Shown: positions 12,801-27,502, counted from the stretch's first letter. The stretch: 64,000 nt of DNA from Taxawa tesnikishii (nom. ined.) (GCA_030247885.1 JAPDRO010000003.1:1-64000); one strand, 5' to 3'. A program made the numbers and translations. The notes: generated by a model from the letters alone, not told the origin.

Positions 12801-15800
12801 TCGACTATAAAGTTATTCGATTAGTATTATCTTTATTAATAATTACCCTTATAAACTAACTCCTCTTTATTAACTTATCCTCGTTAGTAAGGCTATTTAT
12901 ATCTTACGCGAAAGAATATACTATAACTTTGTTTTTATCGAAGGTAATCTATAGTTAGAGCGCGTAGTTATTTAAGTCTAATATAAGATTAAAGTTAGAG
13001 CCTACGTCTTTACTTCGCTCCTCGCGCGTACTTAAGCTTCTTCCTTAAAGTTATAAGAGAAAATATTAAGGAACTTAAGTTAAGGTTTATAGATTATATA
13101 TTATCTTTTACTAGTATTACTACGATTTATATATACTTTAATCTCGTCGCAAATAAGCTAGTTACTAACTAAGGTTATATTATAACCTAATTATACCTTA
13201 CTATAAGTAGCGCTACTAGTAATAGTATAGTAAGTAGCGTAGTTAAGTAGCTTTATCTTATTAGTAAGGGCCTCTAAGTTACGTAACTTATTTATCTAAA
13301 GGACTACTCGAATAGTTTAATTAGTATAATTAGTAAATTATACTCTATATAGTTTAAAGAAGTAATAATAAAAAGGTAGCTTAGTTTACGCTTATTACTT
13401 CTTATAATAAAGGGTAGCGACGTTAACGGCTATTAACGCTACTTATATTACCTTAATAAGTAACTAAAGCGCGCTAAGTTAACTTCTATAAACGCTAGAT
13501 AATACTATCTAATTAAATCTATAGCCGTAAACGCGACTCGCTTATTAGAGAAAATAAAGTAAAGAATACTTACTTAGTTACTATCTTTTACTTCGTCGTT
13601 TTCTAGTAAGTACTCGGATCTTATTATAAATATAAAGAGAATTAACTTTTATTTCGTCTTCTTTATATACGCTATACTTAAAGTACTTAATATCTTTCGG
13701 AGTAAATATTTTTAGTTCTTTTACTAAGCTACTTTATCTCTTTAATTTACTTTCGTCTTACTCTAGTTTAATATTATTATATAGCTTACTAAAGATAGCT
13801 ACTTATATTTTTACTCGATTTAAATCTTTTAAGCTTTTACTATATAGTTCTTAATATAAATAGTAGCTAGCTAGGCTATCTTATATATTATTAAGTACTA
13901 CGTCCTATTAAGCTTTAGTATTAGTAAACTTCTTTAAATAAGCTTCGATTACTTAAAATATAACTTAAAGGTATATAGTAATAGTCTTTTTATATTTAAT
14001 AGTAGCTAATATAGTCTTATACTTAGTTAAGCCTTTTTCTTCTTTAATCTAAAAGTAAAGATATACCTTTATTTACTTTAATATTATGTTTTTTAGCGCG
14101 TCGATACCCCTAAGCGTAGCTAGTAATTTCGTATTTAAGATCTTAAATATAGTTAGAATCTAAGTTTTATCGTTTAGGCTATAATTCTCCTTACTATACT
14201 AGTAAGCTTCTTTAAGTTTCTTCCTAAGTTTTATATAAGTAAGCGCGTAAAATAAAATACTAAAGAGTATCTTAAAGTCGTATACGTTAGTAACTCTATA
14301 GTAACTAGCTATATTATTACTAGTATTATTTTCTATATTAGGCTCGATATATAAGATACTACGTATATACTTACTTTAAAGTAACTTCTTAGCTTAAAAC
14401 GTATTATTATTACTAGCCTTAGTTATACTACTAATAGTTAGATCTAGTTCGCTAGTACTTATAGTTTTACTTAAAGTAATAGTTACTTTTTATTCCTTTT
14501 ACTCTTTAGTTACTTTTACCTTAGATTCTACTAAATTAGTCTTTAGTTTCTATAATTACTTCTCGATTACTTCCTATTTTAATATAGCTTAAGATAGCGT
14601 TACTTTAAGGTTAGCCCTTATAGCCTTCTTTCTTAAGGTACTAGTAGTCTTAAAAGCTATAGTAATAAAAGTACGCATAACTAAGGCCCTATAGAAATAA
14701 AAGTAATACTACTTATTAAGTAAATATAGTAATAGTTAAGATATAATAAATACTAAATAACTAGATATAAGTAACGTTTATAGCTATTAGCGCGAGATTA
14801 AGTAATATTATAAAGGAAGTAATTTAAAGAAGAAGTTATAGTAAAAGTTTATATTAAGGGGAAGAGATTCCTATAAGGTTTTATAAACTACGCTAATAGG
14901 AAGTTTAAGCTAACTATACTTATATACTTACTAGGTAAATATATTATAAGATTTACTTTATAGTTAAGTATTTACTTTATAATTAAAGGTAAGATAATAA
15001 AGATACTAGTAAAAGGCCGAAAAGTTAAAGACTAGGGAAATACTAAGTAAATAATATAGAGATTCTTACTAATTTACTTACTAAGTAACTATACTAGTAA
15101 GCTTAGTCTATAGAGGTTATCTAGATACTTATCTTAAAGTAAGCTAAGAGTAAAGTAAAACTAAGTAACGAGGTAACCTTAGCGAGTTAGTACGTATAAT
15201 AAGAGTTATATAAGCGATATATAAGAGGTTCTACTATATAAAAGTAATTAATAAACGTAAATAAAGGTCGAGTTATAATAAAAGAAACTATACTATAAAT
15301 AATTAAGAAAATAAGAGTATAATACGTAATAAGGTAAAGTAATATCTAAGTAGAAATAAGACGAGAGTAAGATAAAAGTAAGATAAAAATAAGCCGAGAA
15401 ATCTTAGTAAGTAACTCCTAGACGTAGAGTACTAAAATTAGTATAATAAAGTAAGTAAAAGTAAGCAAAAAAGTACTAACTAAAGGTCTAGCCCTATTTA
15501 CGACTATATACTATACGTAAGTTAGTCGACGTATATAAATGTAGCTCTAATTATAATAGTATAAAGAATATACTAACGTAAGTCGTAAGTACTTATATAA
15601 TTAAAATACGAACTACTACGAAATAATAGCTATAAATAGACTTTAAGTAACGTAAAAGTCTAAGTAAACGAAAGGGAATATTATAGTAAGGATAAATAGT
15701 TAAGGGTTTTAAGAAAGTAATTACTATTAATTTAGTATTATATTATATAAAGACTATATTTTACTACCCTTATATTATTTTAACTTATTACTCCTTTTAA

Positions 15801-18800
15801 TAGTCCTAATAACTATTATCTCTACTAACGTTTAAGCTATCTATTTATCGATATATAGACCCCGTCTCTATGCGTTTAACTCGTATATAAAATAAGTCTA
15901 AATTAATATATTTAAAATCCTAAATTAATATTACTTTTATTACTTAGAGTTAAAGACTCGAAGTTAATCCCTATTAGATAAACTAAGTTATTTAACGACT
16001 ATAGAGTTTATTTACTCTAGGGATAAGTATTAAGTATTCGACTTAAGGAAAGAGTAAAGAGGGAGACGAGGGTTTTAAATAAGGCGAAGGTAAGTCTTTA
16101 TTATAAGCTTACTTCTTATATTTTTACTCTTACTATTATTACTATAACCGAGCTAACTATCTTCGCTTTAATATACTAGTACCTTTAAGTACGTTTATAT
16201 AAGGAGTAGCGTTATAAAGCTATAGTTATAGTACTTTTACTATTCGATCTTATTTATAAGATTTAAGCCCTAGCATCTCTAATCCTAGCTTATAGCTTTA
16301 AGGTATAGTTCCTACTATTACTAATATATTAGAGTTTACGTAAAGTAGTAAACTTTAACTTTACTACGTATATCGTTTATTTTATAAAGGTCTACGTAAG
16401 ACTTAAAACTTATAAGTAAAGAGCGTTTGTAAATATAGTAAGTTAAGTTATATACGTACTAGAAAACCTTAATAGTAAAAGTTACGATATTATTTAACGT
16501 TTATAAACTAAGTAGTATTTTACGCCCCTTAGTCCCTACTATATATTTATATACGTATTATAGTATAATTATTCCACTCGGCGTAATATAAGGCTATATA
16601 AGCTTTATACTTATAAGAGATACTAATACTTAAATAAAAATACTAGATAATACTATAAATAAAAGTTAAGTTATAATAACGGATATATATTATAATTAGC
16701 TAATAACTAGCGTAAATAGAGCTATAATTAAGGTAGCGTACTAAGAAATAAATATAAGTTATATATTTAATTATCGGATATATAACTAATTATAATATAT
16801 TACTATCTTAAGCTCTAATTATAAAAGAAGTATATACTAAGTAAAATAAGAAAGGTACTATAAATCTCTTATATACTAGTTAGAGTATATAGAGTTACTT
16901 AACTTAAGTTTATCCTTTACTTTAACTATATCTCTATAGTCTAGCTAGTCGATATTATAGCCTTACTTTAACTCTTATAAGTTCCCTTATAGTTTAACTT
17001 AGTCTCGAAATTCTTACTAGTATTATTATATTCCTTTAAATCTAGAGACTCGTTAGTACGCTACGGAGCGTTAATAATATTAATTTATATACTATTTATA
17101 AAACGCTTTTCTTCTAAATTATTTATATCCTTACCTTCTTTATAATATTATTATCTTTACTACTTAAATAGTATCCTAATACGTAAGAGACTTCCTTATT
17201 ACTAACGCTATCTAAATAGTATTCTAAGTTATAAGAGACTTCCTTATTACTAAGAACGAAACTCTAATTTATCGTAACTAGCCTATTTATATATAAGAAG
17301 TAATAAGTAAGCTAGACGTAATAGGCTCTTACTTTACTATCTTTTATTAAAGGAATATTCTCTAGAAAAGCTAAGATTTTATAAAGGCGAAAGCTTAAGA
17401 GAACCTTAAGGGAAATATAGTAGCTCTAAAAGGGAAAGTTACTATAAGAATAGTATATAAACTTACTAAATTAAAAGACGATACCTTTCTCTTTAACTTT
17501 CTCGAGGAAGATTATACGAGGAAAGTTAATAAGGTTATTAGTTAAGTAAGTAATTTAAAAGTTTATAAAGTATATTATTTATTCGTTATATAAAGTAACT
17601 TATAAGAACTATTAACTTATTATAAATAAAGTTAAGTTTAAAGATAAACGAGGGGGCTTCGTATTATCTAAGATACTATTAATTAAAACTACTTTAAAGG
17701 AATTATTTCTAAGAAACGTATATAAAGTCTTTACGTAGTACTAATAATAAGTATAAGTTATAGTAAGTACGCCTTAATAATAACTATAGAGACTTATTAT
17801 AGTTATATTACTAGGGACATTATCGACTATAATATACTAGTTAATAAGGATTAAGTATCTAAATATATAGAAACGAAGTTTAATAGTAAGTCTTTTAAAA
17901 GAACTAAGTAAATCCTCGAGGGTCGTAGGCGTAAGAGTAGCTACTATAATAGTAAGAAGGTAAATAGTAAGTAAAAGTAAAGTCTATTTATAGCCGTAAG
18001 ATAGGGAGGGTCTAGAAGTAAGTAAATTATAGTAGGGGAAAAGGTTTATTAAGTTATTAAAGTAAGAGGGACTATATATATAAAGGAAAAACTACGCTAA
18101 TAGTAAATTCTACTACCTATATATAAATACTCGTCTAAATACGTTTATAAATACTTTACTATAAATACGCTTATAGACGTAGCTTAAAAATAAAGAAGAT
18201 AAATAAATAGGACTTAGCCTATAGTTATAAAGACGACTTTATAACTCGATTTACTAGTAACGCTTATATATAAAGCTTAAGTTACTCGCTTAAATAGGAG
18301 TATTTACTACGTATAGAAAGATACGTATTTATTTATTATTTAAATCTTTTAAATCTACTAGTAACTTACCTAAGTTACTTAGAAAGATACGAGTTAAATA
18401 AAGCCTTACGCTACGCTTTATACTAGGCTATTTCTTAACTATAAATAGTTCTACTTTATAGCTCTTTCCTTCCTCGCTTTATACGAGTACGCCGCCGAAA
18501 TAGATAAGCCTATATATATAGTAGAAATATTCCTAAGTATTACTACTATTATAATAAATATTACTAATAAGTTTATTAACTTTACTATTTAGTAAGTTAC
18601 TATTATCTTAAGGAAGCGTAAGTATAAGCTATTAAGTATACGCTATAGTAAACGTCTACTAGATTATATCTTACGTTACTTAGCTATAGTATAAGCTAGC
18701 CTTTAATTATACTAAAAGTACTTAATATTATATTAGTTAGTTATTTAAATAGAAATACTTATTTAGTAATATAATAAGTCTATAAAGGCTAGAACTACTT

Positions 18801-21800
18801 ACTACTCTAGCTCCTCTAAGATTATAGTATTAAGAATATAGTAAAGCCTTCAAAACTATCGATTATTTTATAATCGCGCGGAAAGAGAATACTTATTATA
18901 ACTATAGTCGTTAATTACAAATAATTTTATAACCTTATTACGCTAAGCGCTAGTATTATACTATAAGAAATAACTTACCTTATTATAAGTATTACGTAGC
19001 TTTTAGGTAAAAGTAAGGTAAATATTATCTCGACTAATAACTTTAATAACTATACTAAACGTAAGGCTAGTAAGACCTAAATACTCGGAGCTTATAAGGG
19101 CCCTAGTAATTTCTTTATAAGTAGCCTTAACTCTAGTAGTACCTTATTAGAAAGTAGTTCGTTTAGTAATAAGTTACTATATATTATAAATATACTATTA
19201 GACGATAAGTTATATACTAATATCTAGGAGAGTTCGTACTTACTTTAAAGGGAAGCTATATATATTAAATAAAGCTCCTTTCGCTATTACTATAATAGCT
19301 TTAGCGCGTTACTTAAATTAGTACTTAATTAGACTAGCCTTTACTAATAGTAGCTATATACTTACCTTCTTATTAAATACTTACTAAAGTTAGTTTAAAG
19401 TAAGCGTAAGGCTTAAAATTATCTTAGGAGTAAAGGTAAGGTATTTAAAGTTAATAAAGTTATATAAAAGTTAAACTATCTTATAATCCTATAGTAACTA
19501 TTTAATTCCTAGGCCTAGAACTTACTTATTAACGTAGTCTTCTTATAAGGAAGAGGTAATTTACGTATTTATTATACTAGTAAACTTATTAAATTTATTA
19601 CTAAAGAGATTTATAGTAGCTATCTTTATCGCTAAGTAGTAACGTATTTCTTTCTATTTATATATATTATACTTTTAGAGTAACGTATAGTACTTTAAGT
19701 TACTACCTCTAATAGAAATTTATAAGACGTATATAATTATAGTAAGTAAGATACTATTACGTAGTTAGTTATTTAGTTATAAGGATAAAAGCTTATAAAC
19801 CTTTTATATTTAAGTAGCTACTTTACTAATATACTAAACTTAGCGAGTTTACTTTATATAAAGAAAACTTATATAATTTATAGTAGTAATAATCTAGTAT
19901 AAGTAATAGGGAAGGAGTTCTTTATTTACGTAAAGGGAAGCTAAGGCGTCGCGCGTAGTATATAACTAAACTATATAGCGTACTCTAGTAAGAATACGCT
20001 TTAAGCGAATAGTTAAAATTACTATAAAGTCGACTTAGGTAAGATAATTATACTTAATATAGTACTCTTACTAGGCGCTAAAGTTAGTCTATATAGTAGT
20101 ATAAAGAGTATTATTTAGCTACCTAACGCTAGTATAAAACTACGTATTTAAGTTAGCTCTTATATTCTTAAGTAGTTTAAAACTCTTAGTAGAATTTAAG
20201 GCGTACTACTCTTATAAAGTACTATTATCGAAAGTTATACCCTTAAGATATAAATTAGTAAAGGCTTCGAAATCCTAGATAAGTATATAAAAGGAATCTT
20301 TAATAAGATTATATCCTTTATTATACGTATATCTTTCTCTTATCTTATATAAGTTATTATACTTAGTAGTAATTAAGTATATCTTAGTATTACGTATAAG
20401 GCTAGTAGAATATATCTTAGACTTAGTTTTAGGGTAGTTAGATTAAGTATAATAAAAGAGTTCTTCTTACGTTTTAAAGTAATATAACTTTTAAAGGAAA
20501 GTAACTATATACTTATTACGCTAGATATTAGCCTTAGTAAGAGTATCTTCGTACTCGAAGTCTAAATAGTAATCTTTAAATAAGAAGTACTATTAGTTAA
20601 ACTAAAATACTCTATATAGTATCTTATTAAAATACTCTTATATCGACTACGTATCTATACGCTTTATAATATATTTAAGGTTATACTCGACGATAATAAT
20701 AAAAGGAGTTTTTTACTTACTTCCTATTTTATTATAAAGGCGAAGGACTTTAAACTACTAGGCGGAGAAGTAGTACTTAGAAATAATATAGCGTAAATCG
20801 AGACGATAATAATCGCGTTTTTACGCTATTTTATTAAAATACTTACTATAGTACTTAGCTTCCTTATACGATCGAAGGTAATACTAGAGTACGAAGGTAA
20901 GATACGCTTACTAAATAGTAGGAAGGACGAAGTTATTTATCTAGTACTTAATATTATAGTTATTTAAGTAAAGTTCGCCTTAGATACTTATAAGATAGTT
21001 TAGAAATAAAACGAACGTATAGAAACTATAACTTTAAGTAGTAATACTATTATATAACTTAATTTACTTTATCTTATATAGTACCTAGTTATATATCTTA
21101 ACGTATAAATTCGATAATATCTTCTTATAATAACTAGGCGTATAGTAAAGCTAAATACTATCTTAAAAGGTATTAGTAGAAAGGACTATTCTTATAAAGT
21201 TATCGATATTAAAGTCGCGATAAATATTAAACTTACTATTAAGTAAGTTAGCGAGGAATAGTTCTTTTAATAACGTATATAAGAGTACTAGTTAAGCGTC
21301 TTTACCCTTCGAATACTTCGATAGTATATAATCTTATTATCCTAGTAGTATATTATTCGTAAATATCTCTCGCTTAAAATAGTAAGTTATAAGGGAGTAT
21401 TTAAGGCCTTCTTTAATAAACGCGGATATTTCCTTTAGTAAATAGCGTAGAAGTTTATCGTCTTCTTAGTTAGTTTTTATAGTATATAATAGTTTTACTA
21501 AAGATAAAATATTAGCTAATAATAATTAAGGTCGTAGAGTATAAGAATATACTTATAATAATAGTAAATAGGATATAGTACTTTATAAAGAAATAGTTTA
21601 GTAAGAGAAAACTCCTTAGAAATATACGCGTATATTATCGAGTTATTATCTAGCGCTAAGTTAAACGTATAAGATACTACTATATAAAAGTTAAATTATT
21701 CTTTATCCTCGTTAGCGCGACTATTATTAAGCTAGGATAAAACGTCGCTAAATAGAGACTAAAAAGTAAGCGCTTCCTATTAAATAACTAGGCTTATTAC

Positions 21801-23977
21801 TATAAATATATTCCTTCTAAAATCGGGATATTTAATATCGGTTTTAATAGAAAGAAAAGTAGTTCTTAATATAAGAATATCGAAACTATAGCTTAGCTTC
21901 TCGTCTATTTGTAGTTTAAGTAACTAATAGTAAGTTATATTAGTAGCTTTAGTATTATTCTATTTAATATTTAGGAAGTTATTAAACTTAACTTTTATAC
22001 TAAACGTAGCCTCCTTAACGTAGGCCTAAGATAGAGGTTTATTAACGTCTATATAGGCCCTTTATTTAATACTTAATACGTTATTAATAAGGTTTTCGTT
22101 ACTACTATTAACTCGTTTAAAAGATAACTTATTTTAAGGGCTATTAACGTCCGTTAATATAGCCTTAGTTTAAGGTACCTTAGCCTAATATACGCTTATT
22201 AATAAGCTCCGTCCCTCTTAAGCTTAGCCCTCTATAGTACTAGACGAAGTAATAATACTTATAAATATAGCTCGCTCTAAGTACGATATATTATTTATAT
22301 AATAACAAATAAATTAGGCTTTACTACTATTAATTAGACTCGATATACTTATTTAAGGCGTATCGTTAAAAGTTATCTTTTAACGCTTATAAATACTACG
22401 GCATTTATATCTTACTCCTTTTAATCTTCTTTCTTAATATTTAAAGTCGAAAGTCCCTTCTTAATTAAATTAGTAATTACGACTTTTTCTTCTAATATTA
22501 TTATAATAATATATAATATAAGCTATAATAGTTTTATAGTAGATACTTTACGTATACTTATAAGCGTAAAACGTTAGAATACCTTATAATTATAAGGACT
22601 TTACTATACTTTATAAGTCTATTAAGTCGAGAGTATAATTACAAGTAATAATATAATTATAGCGCTAAGCGTAAGCTCGTAATTAACTTATATAATAAAT
22701 CGAGTAAGTAGAAGGAAATTACTCGTAATAGTAGATAATTCTCTTAGTTTAAATATATTATTAACGTTAGTATATAACGTACTATAGCCTTTTTACGACT
22801 TATTTTACGGCCGCGACTTCGACCTTAACGTAGACCTTAGTCTCGACTTTAGTCTTAAGCGCTACTATAATATAATTCCTAATAAGGGAAATTATTATTA
22901 TTATATAATATAACTTATTAACTCTTACTATATATATAATACTACGACGTATATTTTTATACTTTATAGGCTTTATATATATTAGTAGTTATAAGGTATA
23001 TAGCTAGCCTAAGTATAATAAATATAGTAACGAATAGTAGTATTAAATAAGATATAGTTAAGAGGGTAAATAAATAATAAAGTCTACTAAGGTATAATTA
23101 AGAAAGTAAATACTTAATAGAGTCTATTAAGATATAAAGAATAAAGTAAGCTAGTACTACGTTTATAGGACTTATATAATACTAGCTTATCTTAAAGTAA
23201 GGAAATTATCTTCGTTTAAGTATAAGGAGAATATAACTATTAAATAGAAGTTTAGTACTTAAATAGTAGTAGTACTCTCGAGTTAAGTTTATAACTACTT
23301 TAAGCTTTATAGTATTACTAGTTAATATATAAGTAAGTATACTATAATCTTATATACTATTAAGATAAGCTTAAGTCCTTATAAAGCGTAACTTAATAGC
23401 TATAAACTCTTATACGCCTTTATATAATATTTACTTTAGTTTATAATTACTTTTAATTATAATTACGTCGCGCGTATTACTAGCTATATCTTACTTATTA
23501 TCTTATTCTTTTAGTAGTTAACTAGAGTATCTTATACTACGAGTTAAGTATAGTAACTATTAAGCTTTAAGAGTTTATTCTTTTATAGTATAATAAGTCG
23601 ATAGTTTAAGATAAATTTCTCGATATTTTAGAAGTAAAAAAATTAGCTTACGCTAAAATTACTTAAGGTCTAGTTACTACTACTATATAGTATATTATAT
23701 TATAGCCTTATTTACTACTTTATCCTTTACTTTTATAGCCTTTTTTTTTTTTTACGTAGTATTATACTTATTTTAGTTAACGTAATTTTCTCTTATACTT
23801 TAAGGACGTAACTCTCTACGCTATAGTAAATAAAAAGATTATATATAAATATAAAGTAAAAATAAGAGAGAAAATAAATTAAAAAGTATAAAAAGCCTTT
23901 TATATAAAGTTAAAAGCTTAAGAAAGTATATAAGGAAATAAGCTAATTATATTACTTACTAATATTTAGCCTTAATA
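6829..23977. other. RIP-degraded repeat block, contents unidentified
   Basis: About 17 kb in which CA and TG dinucleotides are almost absent while CG, TA and AA remain. The lines at 8641-8700 and 15001-15060, for example, contain neither CA nor TG. This is the product of C-to-T change at CpA on both strands, the RIP preference. TAA/TAG stops therefore fill every frame and no gene survives. The underlying sequence must once have been repeated and probably consists of old transposons. Stop density is somewhat lower on the plus strand near 20.7-22.1 kb, hinting at a former coding direction, but I could not assign a family. Confidence 0.85.
17165..17258. repeat. 48-bp tandem duplication inside the RIP block
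   Basis: Two adjacent copies of a 48-bp unit beginning TAAATAGTAT and containing AAGAGACTTCCTTATTACTA. They differ by a few transition-type changes, so the duplication predates or accompanied RIP. Confidence 0.7.
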
Positions 23978-24505
23978 TTAGGTTTAAACTCTAAAGTAAA
24001 TAGGCTAATTATAATACTTTAAAGTATCTAGTCTTAGTAAAGAACTTTAAAATCTTCTTATCTTTTTCTTTCGATAAATAATTATAAGTAACTACGTAAG
24101 ACGTAAGGATTATAAAAAATAATATATAGTAGAGTTTTAAATTTAGCTAAGAAGAATAATTATAATATATAGACTTATTTTATAGAAGTAATATTCGTAG
24201 AGATATCGAGTTAGGACTACTCTAGCTAATAAGAAGACTCGAAACTATCTAGCCTTAGCATAAACCCTAAATCCAAGCGGCCAATTACAATGCTCTAAAG
24301 TATCTAGTCTTAGCGAAGAACTTTAAAATCTTTGTTCCTTTCTCTTTCGACGAACAATTGTAAATAACTCCGCAAGACGTAGGAATTATAGAAAATAATA
24401 TATAGTAAAGTTCTAGATTTAGTAAAGAAGAATAACTACGATATAGAAAGTTTTTCTATAGGACTAATATTCGTAGAGTTATAGATGAAAGTACTCCAAG
24501 TTGAA
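23978..24505. repeat. 275-bp tandem duplication with unequal RIP
   Basis: Two adjacent units (about 23978-24251 and 24252-24505). Both start TAGCCTTA and share CTTTAAAGTATCTAGTCTTAG (first unit) or CTCTAAAGTATCTAGTCTTA (second), AAGAACTTTAAAATCTT, and AATAATATATAGTA in order. The first unit has essentially no CA/TG. The second keeps CCAATTACAATG, GTTCC and CAATTGTAAATAACTCC and so is much less mutated. The pair marks the transition from RIPped block to gene island. Confidence 0.8.
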
Positions 24506-24617
24506 GATTTTGAAATTTAACTAAGTCCCTTCGACGCCCGGCCTAATCCTAACCCTCGACTACTCCGGATATCATGTGTACCCACTGCGGAGTATGTGCC
24601 TCCGTGTGGCCGATTTT

Positions 24618-25999
24618 CTAGGTCATATACACACCCTTGCCTGGGCAGAACTGGACTATGAGCCGGGAAAAATGATTACGCAGCAGCCGGCTTGCGCGAT
24701 TCCAGCTTCCTCGGCTTCTTCCTTGCAGGCGCTGTTGGATACGCATCGCTGCTCTTCTGGACCAGCTTTCTCGGCTTTTTCGCTCGCCGTTTGTGGTGGC
24801 AGGTGGTTTGTTCTCCTTGTTGTCCGGCGGGCCGGTCCGTTTGGTTTGTGTAGAGGTTGCGGACTTGCTGTCTGCTTGTGGCTTCGAGGCAGGCTTGCTC
24901 TCAGCCTTTGGAACACCTGCGTTTGCATTTGACTTGGACGCAGCAGCTTTTGAGTTTGGCTTTGACGGGGTAGGTACTTGTGACGCAGATGGTGAACTCG
25001 GCTGGGCTGAGTCTTGTCGTGTTGGTGGGGTCTTTGATTTTGGTTCTTCTTTCGTCTTCGAAGCCGTGCTTGTTTGGGCTTTTGCGTTCGAGTCGTTACC
25101 GGCCGCTGGTGCTTGCTTGGGCGCGGGTGCTTCTTTCGGCTTGGAGGCTTGCTTCGGACCAGATTGTTTCGACCGTTGATTGTCGTAGGGTGCTTTCGGC
25201 TTCTGCGGTTGGGCAGGCTGCTTGTTCTGGGGTTGTTTCTGCTGTTTCTGCTGTTTAGGCTGCTTGGGTGCCTCGTGATAGCTCTCACCTCCTCCCAAGC
25301 CCAGCGAGGCTCCCAATCCTCCAATACCAACAGCAGAGCCGGCTTGAGACATGGACGGCATATTCGGCATAGATGGCATTGAAGGTCTCCAAGCCGTCAT
25401 GTCCTTGGCTGATTGCGACCAAGATTGCGGCATGTCATCTGGAGCTTCAGCCTTCATCTTTTCCAACTCTTCTTTGTTTGGTGCCTGAGTGTCTTTGCTC
25501 TGCATTACCATCTTCTCCAATGCCTTCTTTTGCGATGGCGATGACTTCCAGTTGGGAAAATCACCGACAACTCCTCTTACTCCATGACTTGCCATCTGTC
25601 CGAGGTCCCACATTGGACCGCTCATGGAGCCGTAAACGGAGCCAATTCCACCGCCGAGCAACCCAGTGACTGTAGATACAGTTCCTCCAACAACAGCGCC
25701 AGTCATCTTTCCAAGAGTGACACCAGGTTGTACACCTAGGCCAGCACCGGCGGCCAGACCTTGAAAAGCACCAGATTGAGTATATTTTGCGGCCTTGCCA
25801 AATGATTCGGCCTCGATTTCTTTGTTGATGGCTTTTGCGAGGATTTCTTCTCTTGCGTTTGGGTCGCCGGCTGCGTTGGCTGCTTGTCTCAAATCCCATG
25901 CTTTTTGTGTCGCTTGAGTGCCATGCTGGCCGAGACGCCAGAATTCTGCTTGATTTCGTGTTCCGGAATGCCTTGCTGAGGCTGCTTGTTGTTGGCCAT
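24618..25999 (-). CDS. Hypothetical glycine-rich, low-complexity protein
   Basis: An open frame of about 460 residues. The N-terminal part contains QAEFWRLGQHGTQATQKA, then AANAAGDPNAREEILAKAIN. A glycine-rich stretch follows (GLAAGAGLGVQPG, GAVVGGTVSTVTGLLGGGIG) that resembles a glycine zipper. The C-terminal half is low complexity, rich in K, P, Q, S and A, with a basic end. I do not recognise the family; LEA-like or glycine-zipper are only descriptive. The conserved-looking frame is open upstream but has no ATG. The only good ATG (25999) is one base out of frame beside a GGCC run, which suggests a lost base in the consensus. The same doubt applies to the C-terminus, where another frame ends in KKPRKLESRKPAA. 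The gene stands alone between two RIPped blocks and shows no RIP itself. Confidence 0.7.
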
Positions 26000-26776
26000 C
26001 TTGAATTAAAAGATTCAGTGGTGTGATTGTAATTGGTGTTGCTGCTCGTTGTTGTTCATGTCGCCGAGAGACTCCCGTCGAGAAGTCGCTGATCGGTATC
26101 TAGCTACGTCACTCTCAGCATGACGGCGGTGGCGCGAGCGTTAGATTCTTGTGCACCCGCCCCCGCTCTTCCAACATCTCGTTCCACTGGCGAGCCATCT
26201 CCAACATCAAGCAACCAGCAATCAGCGTCTATCGAGAGGCATGAAGTACGCTCCGACAATAATCACGGCCATTGAGAGCCTTCCTGCTGACGAGAGAAGC
26301 AGGGCTCTTAGTGGACGAGCAGCCTGCCACTTCTGATTCATGTCTCTTAATAGAGAAAAACACCAATTAGTCACGAAGGAGATTGCCAAGTGTGTGAGTC
26401 ACCTTTTGTACCTTTGTAAAAATCATGTTTCACTTGCAGGTAATCTCTAGTGTTTCGCGTGGACCTTATAGGCCTATTAGAATATATAAGAAAGTATTAA
26501 ACCTACTTATATCTAATAAGAGGCCTACTTTCAATTAAAGGTTATACTCCTAATATATATAATAGTAAAAGTATTAATAATTAACTATATAATTTAATAA
26601 ATAAAAATACTAATTAATTATAATAGAAATTACTAAGTTTATAAGTTACTCTTTAATTATAGTATTATATATATTAGTAAGTCTTAAGTATATAATTAAT
26701 AGGACTTATAATAATAAGTTATAATTTAAGTTTTTTCTTTAATATTATTTTAATTTTATAATAATTACTATATATA
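26000..26776. other. Upstream region of the island gene, passing into RIPped DNA
   Basis: 26000-26440 has normal composition and presumably holds the promoter of the minus-strand gene. From about 26460 CA/TG disappears and AT-rich RIPped sequence continues to the TA target site at 26775. No gene seen. Confidence 0.55.
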
Positions 26777-27502
26777 ATATAAACTATAAGAAAGTAAAAT
26801 AAGTAAGGAAGTAAGATACTAAAACTTATCTTTTTAATTTCTTATTACTTTATTACTAATAATAAGTACTTTTATATTAAATAAGTAAGTTTATATTAAA
26901 GCTAATATTTAAAAGTATATTTTTACTTATAAGAATAAAGACTATAAATTAGTTCGAGATATTACTTACGTATTTAATATTTCTCTTATTATTATATATT
27001 ATTATATAATTAAATAAACTTTACGTACTATAATATATAAAATAAATTAAATCCTTTTAAACGCAAAAGAAAAGATATTAGTCTAATAAATTATATATCT
27101 TATATATACTAACTTTTTACTTTACTTATATTAGTTATATAAATAGTTAAGGAAATTTAATATAAATATATATAATTATTAAAGAAACTATTATTATCTC
27201 TTTAACTAATTAGTAAGTATTAACTTAATTACTTTAAGACTTATTATTTAGAAATCGTAAGTATTTAGACTTATTAAATTAAAAGTATATACTTTAATAT
27301 AATAAGTTATAATACTATAAAGAAGTAACTTAATATAGTAATAAAGTTCTCTTTATAATACTAGTACTTACTAGAGTATATATATAATATAAATAAGTTT
27401 AACTTTACTATTAAAGTAAGCTAAATATTAAGAACTCTTATTAATATATATAAGGTATTTAGCTTAAAGGTAAATATAAGCTATTAGAAGTAAATAATTA
27501 TA

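Noticed and set aside
6829-23977. Possible centromere, since the block is long and AT-rich
   Set aside because: It lies within 7-24 kb of a telomere and its composition is fully explained by RIP of repeats.
24793-25382. Plus-strand open frames of 90-130 codons opposite the island gene
   Set aside because: They are antisense shadows of a K/P/Q/S-rich reading frame, which makes few stops on the other strand.
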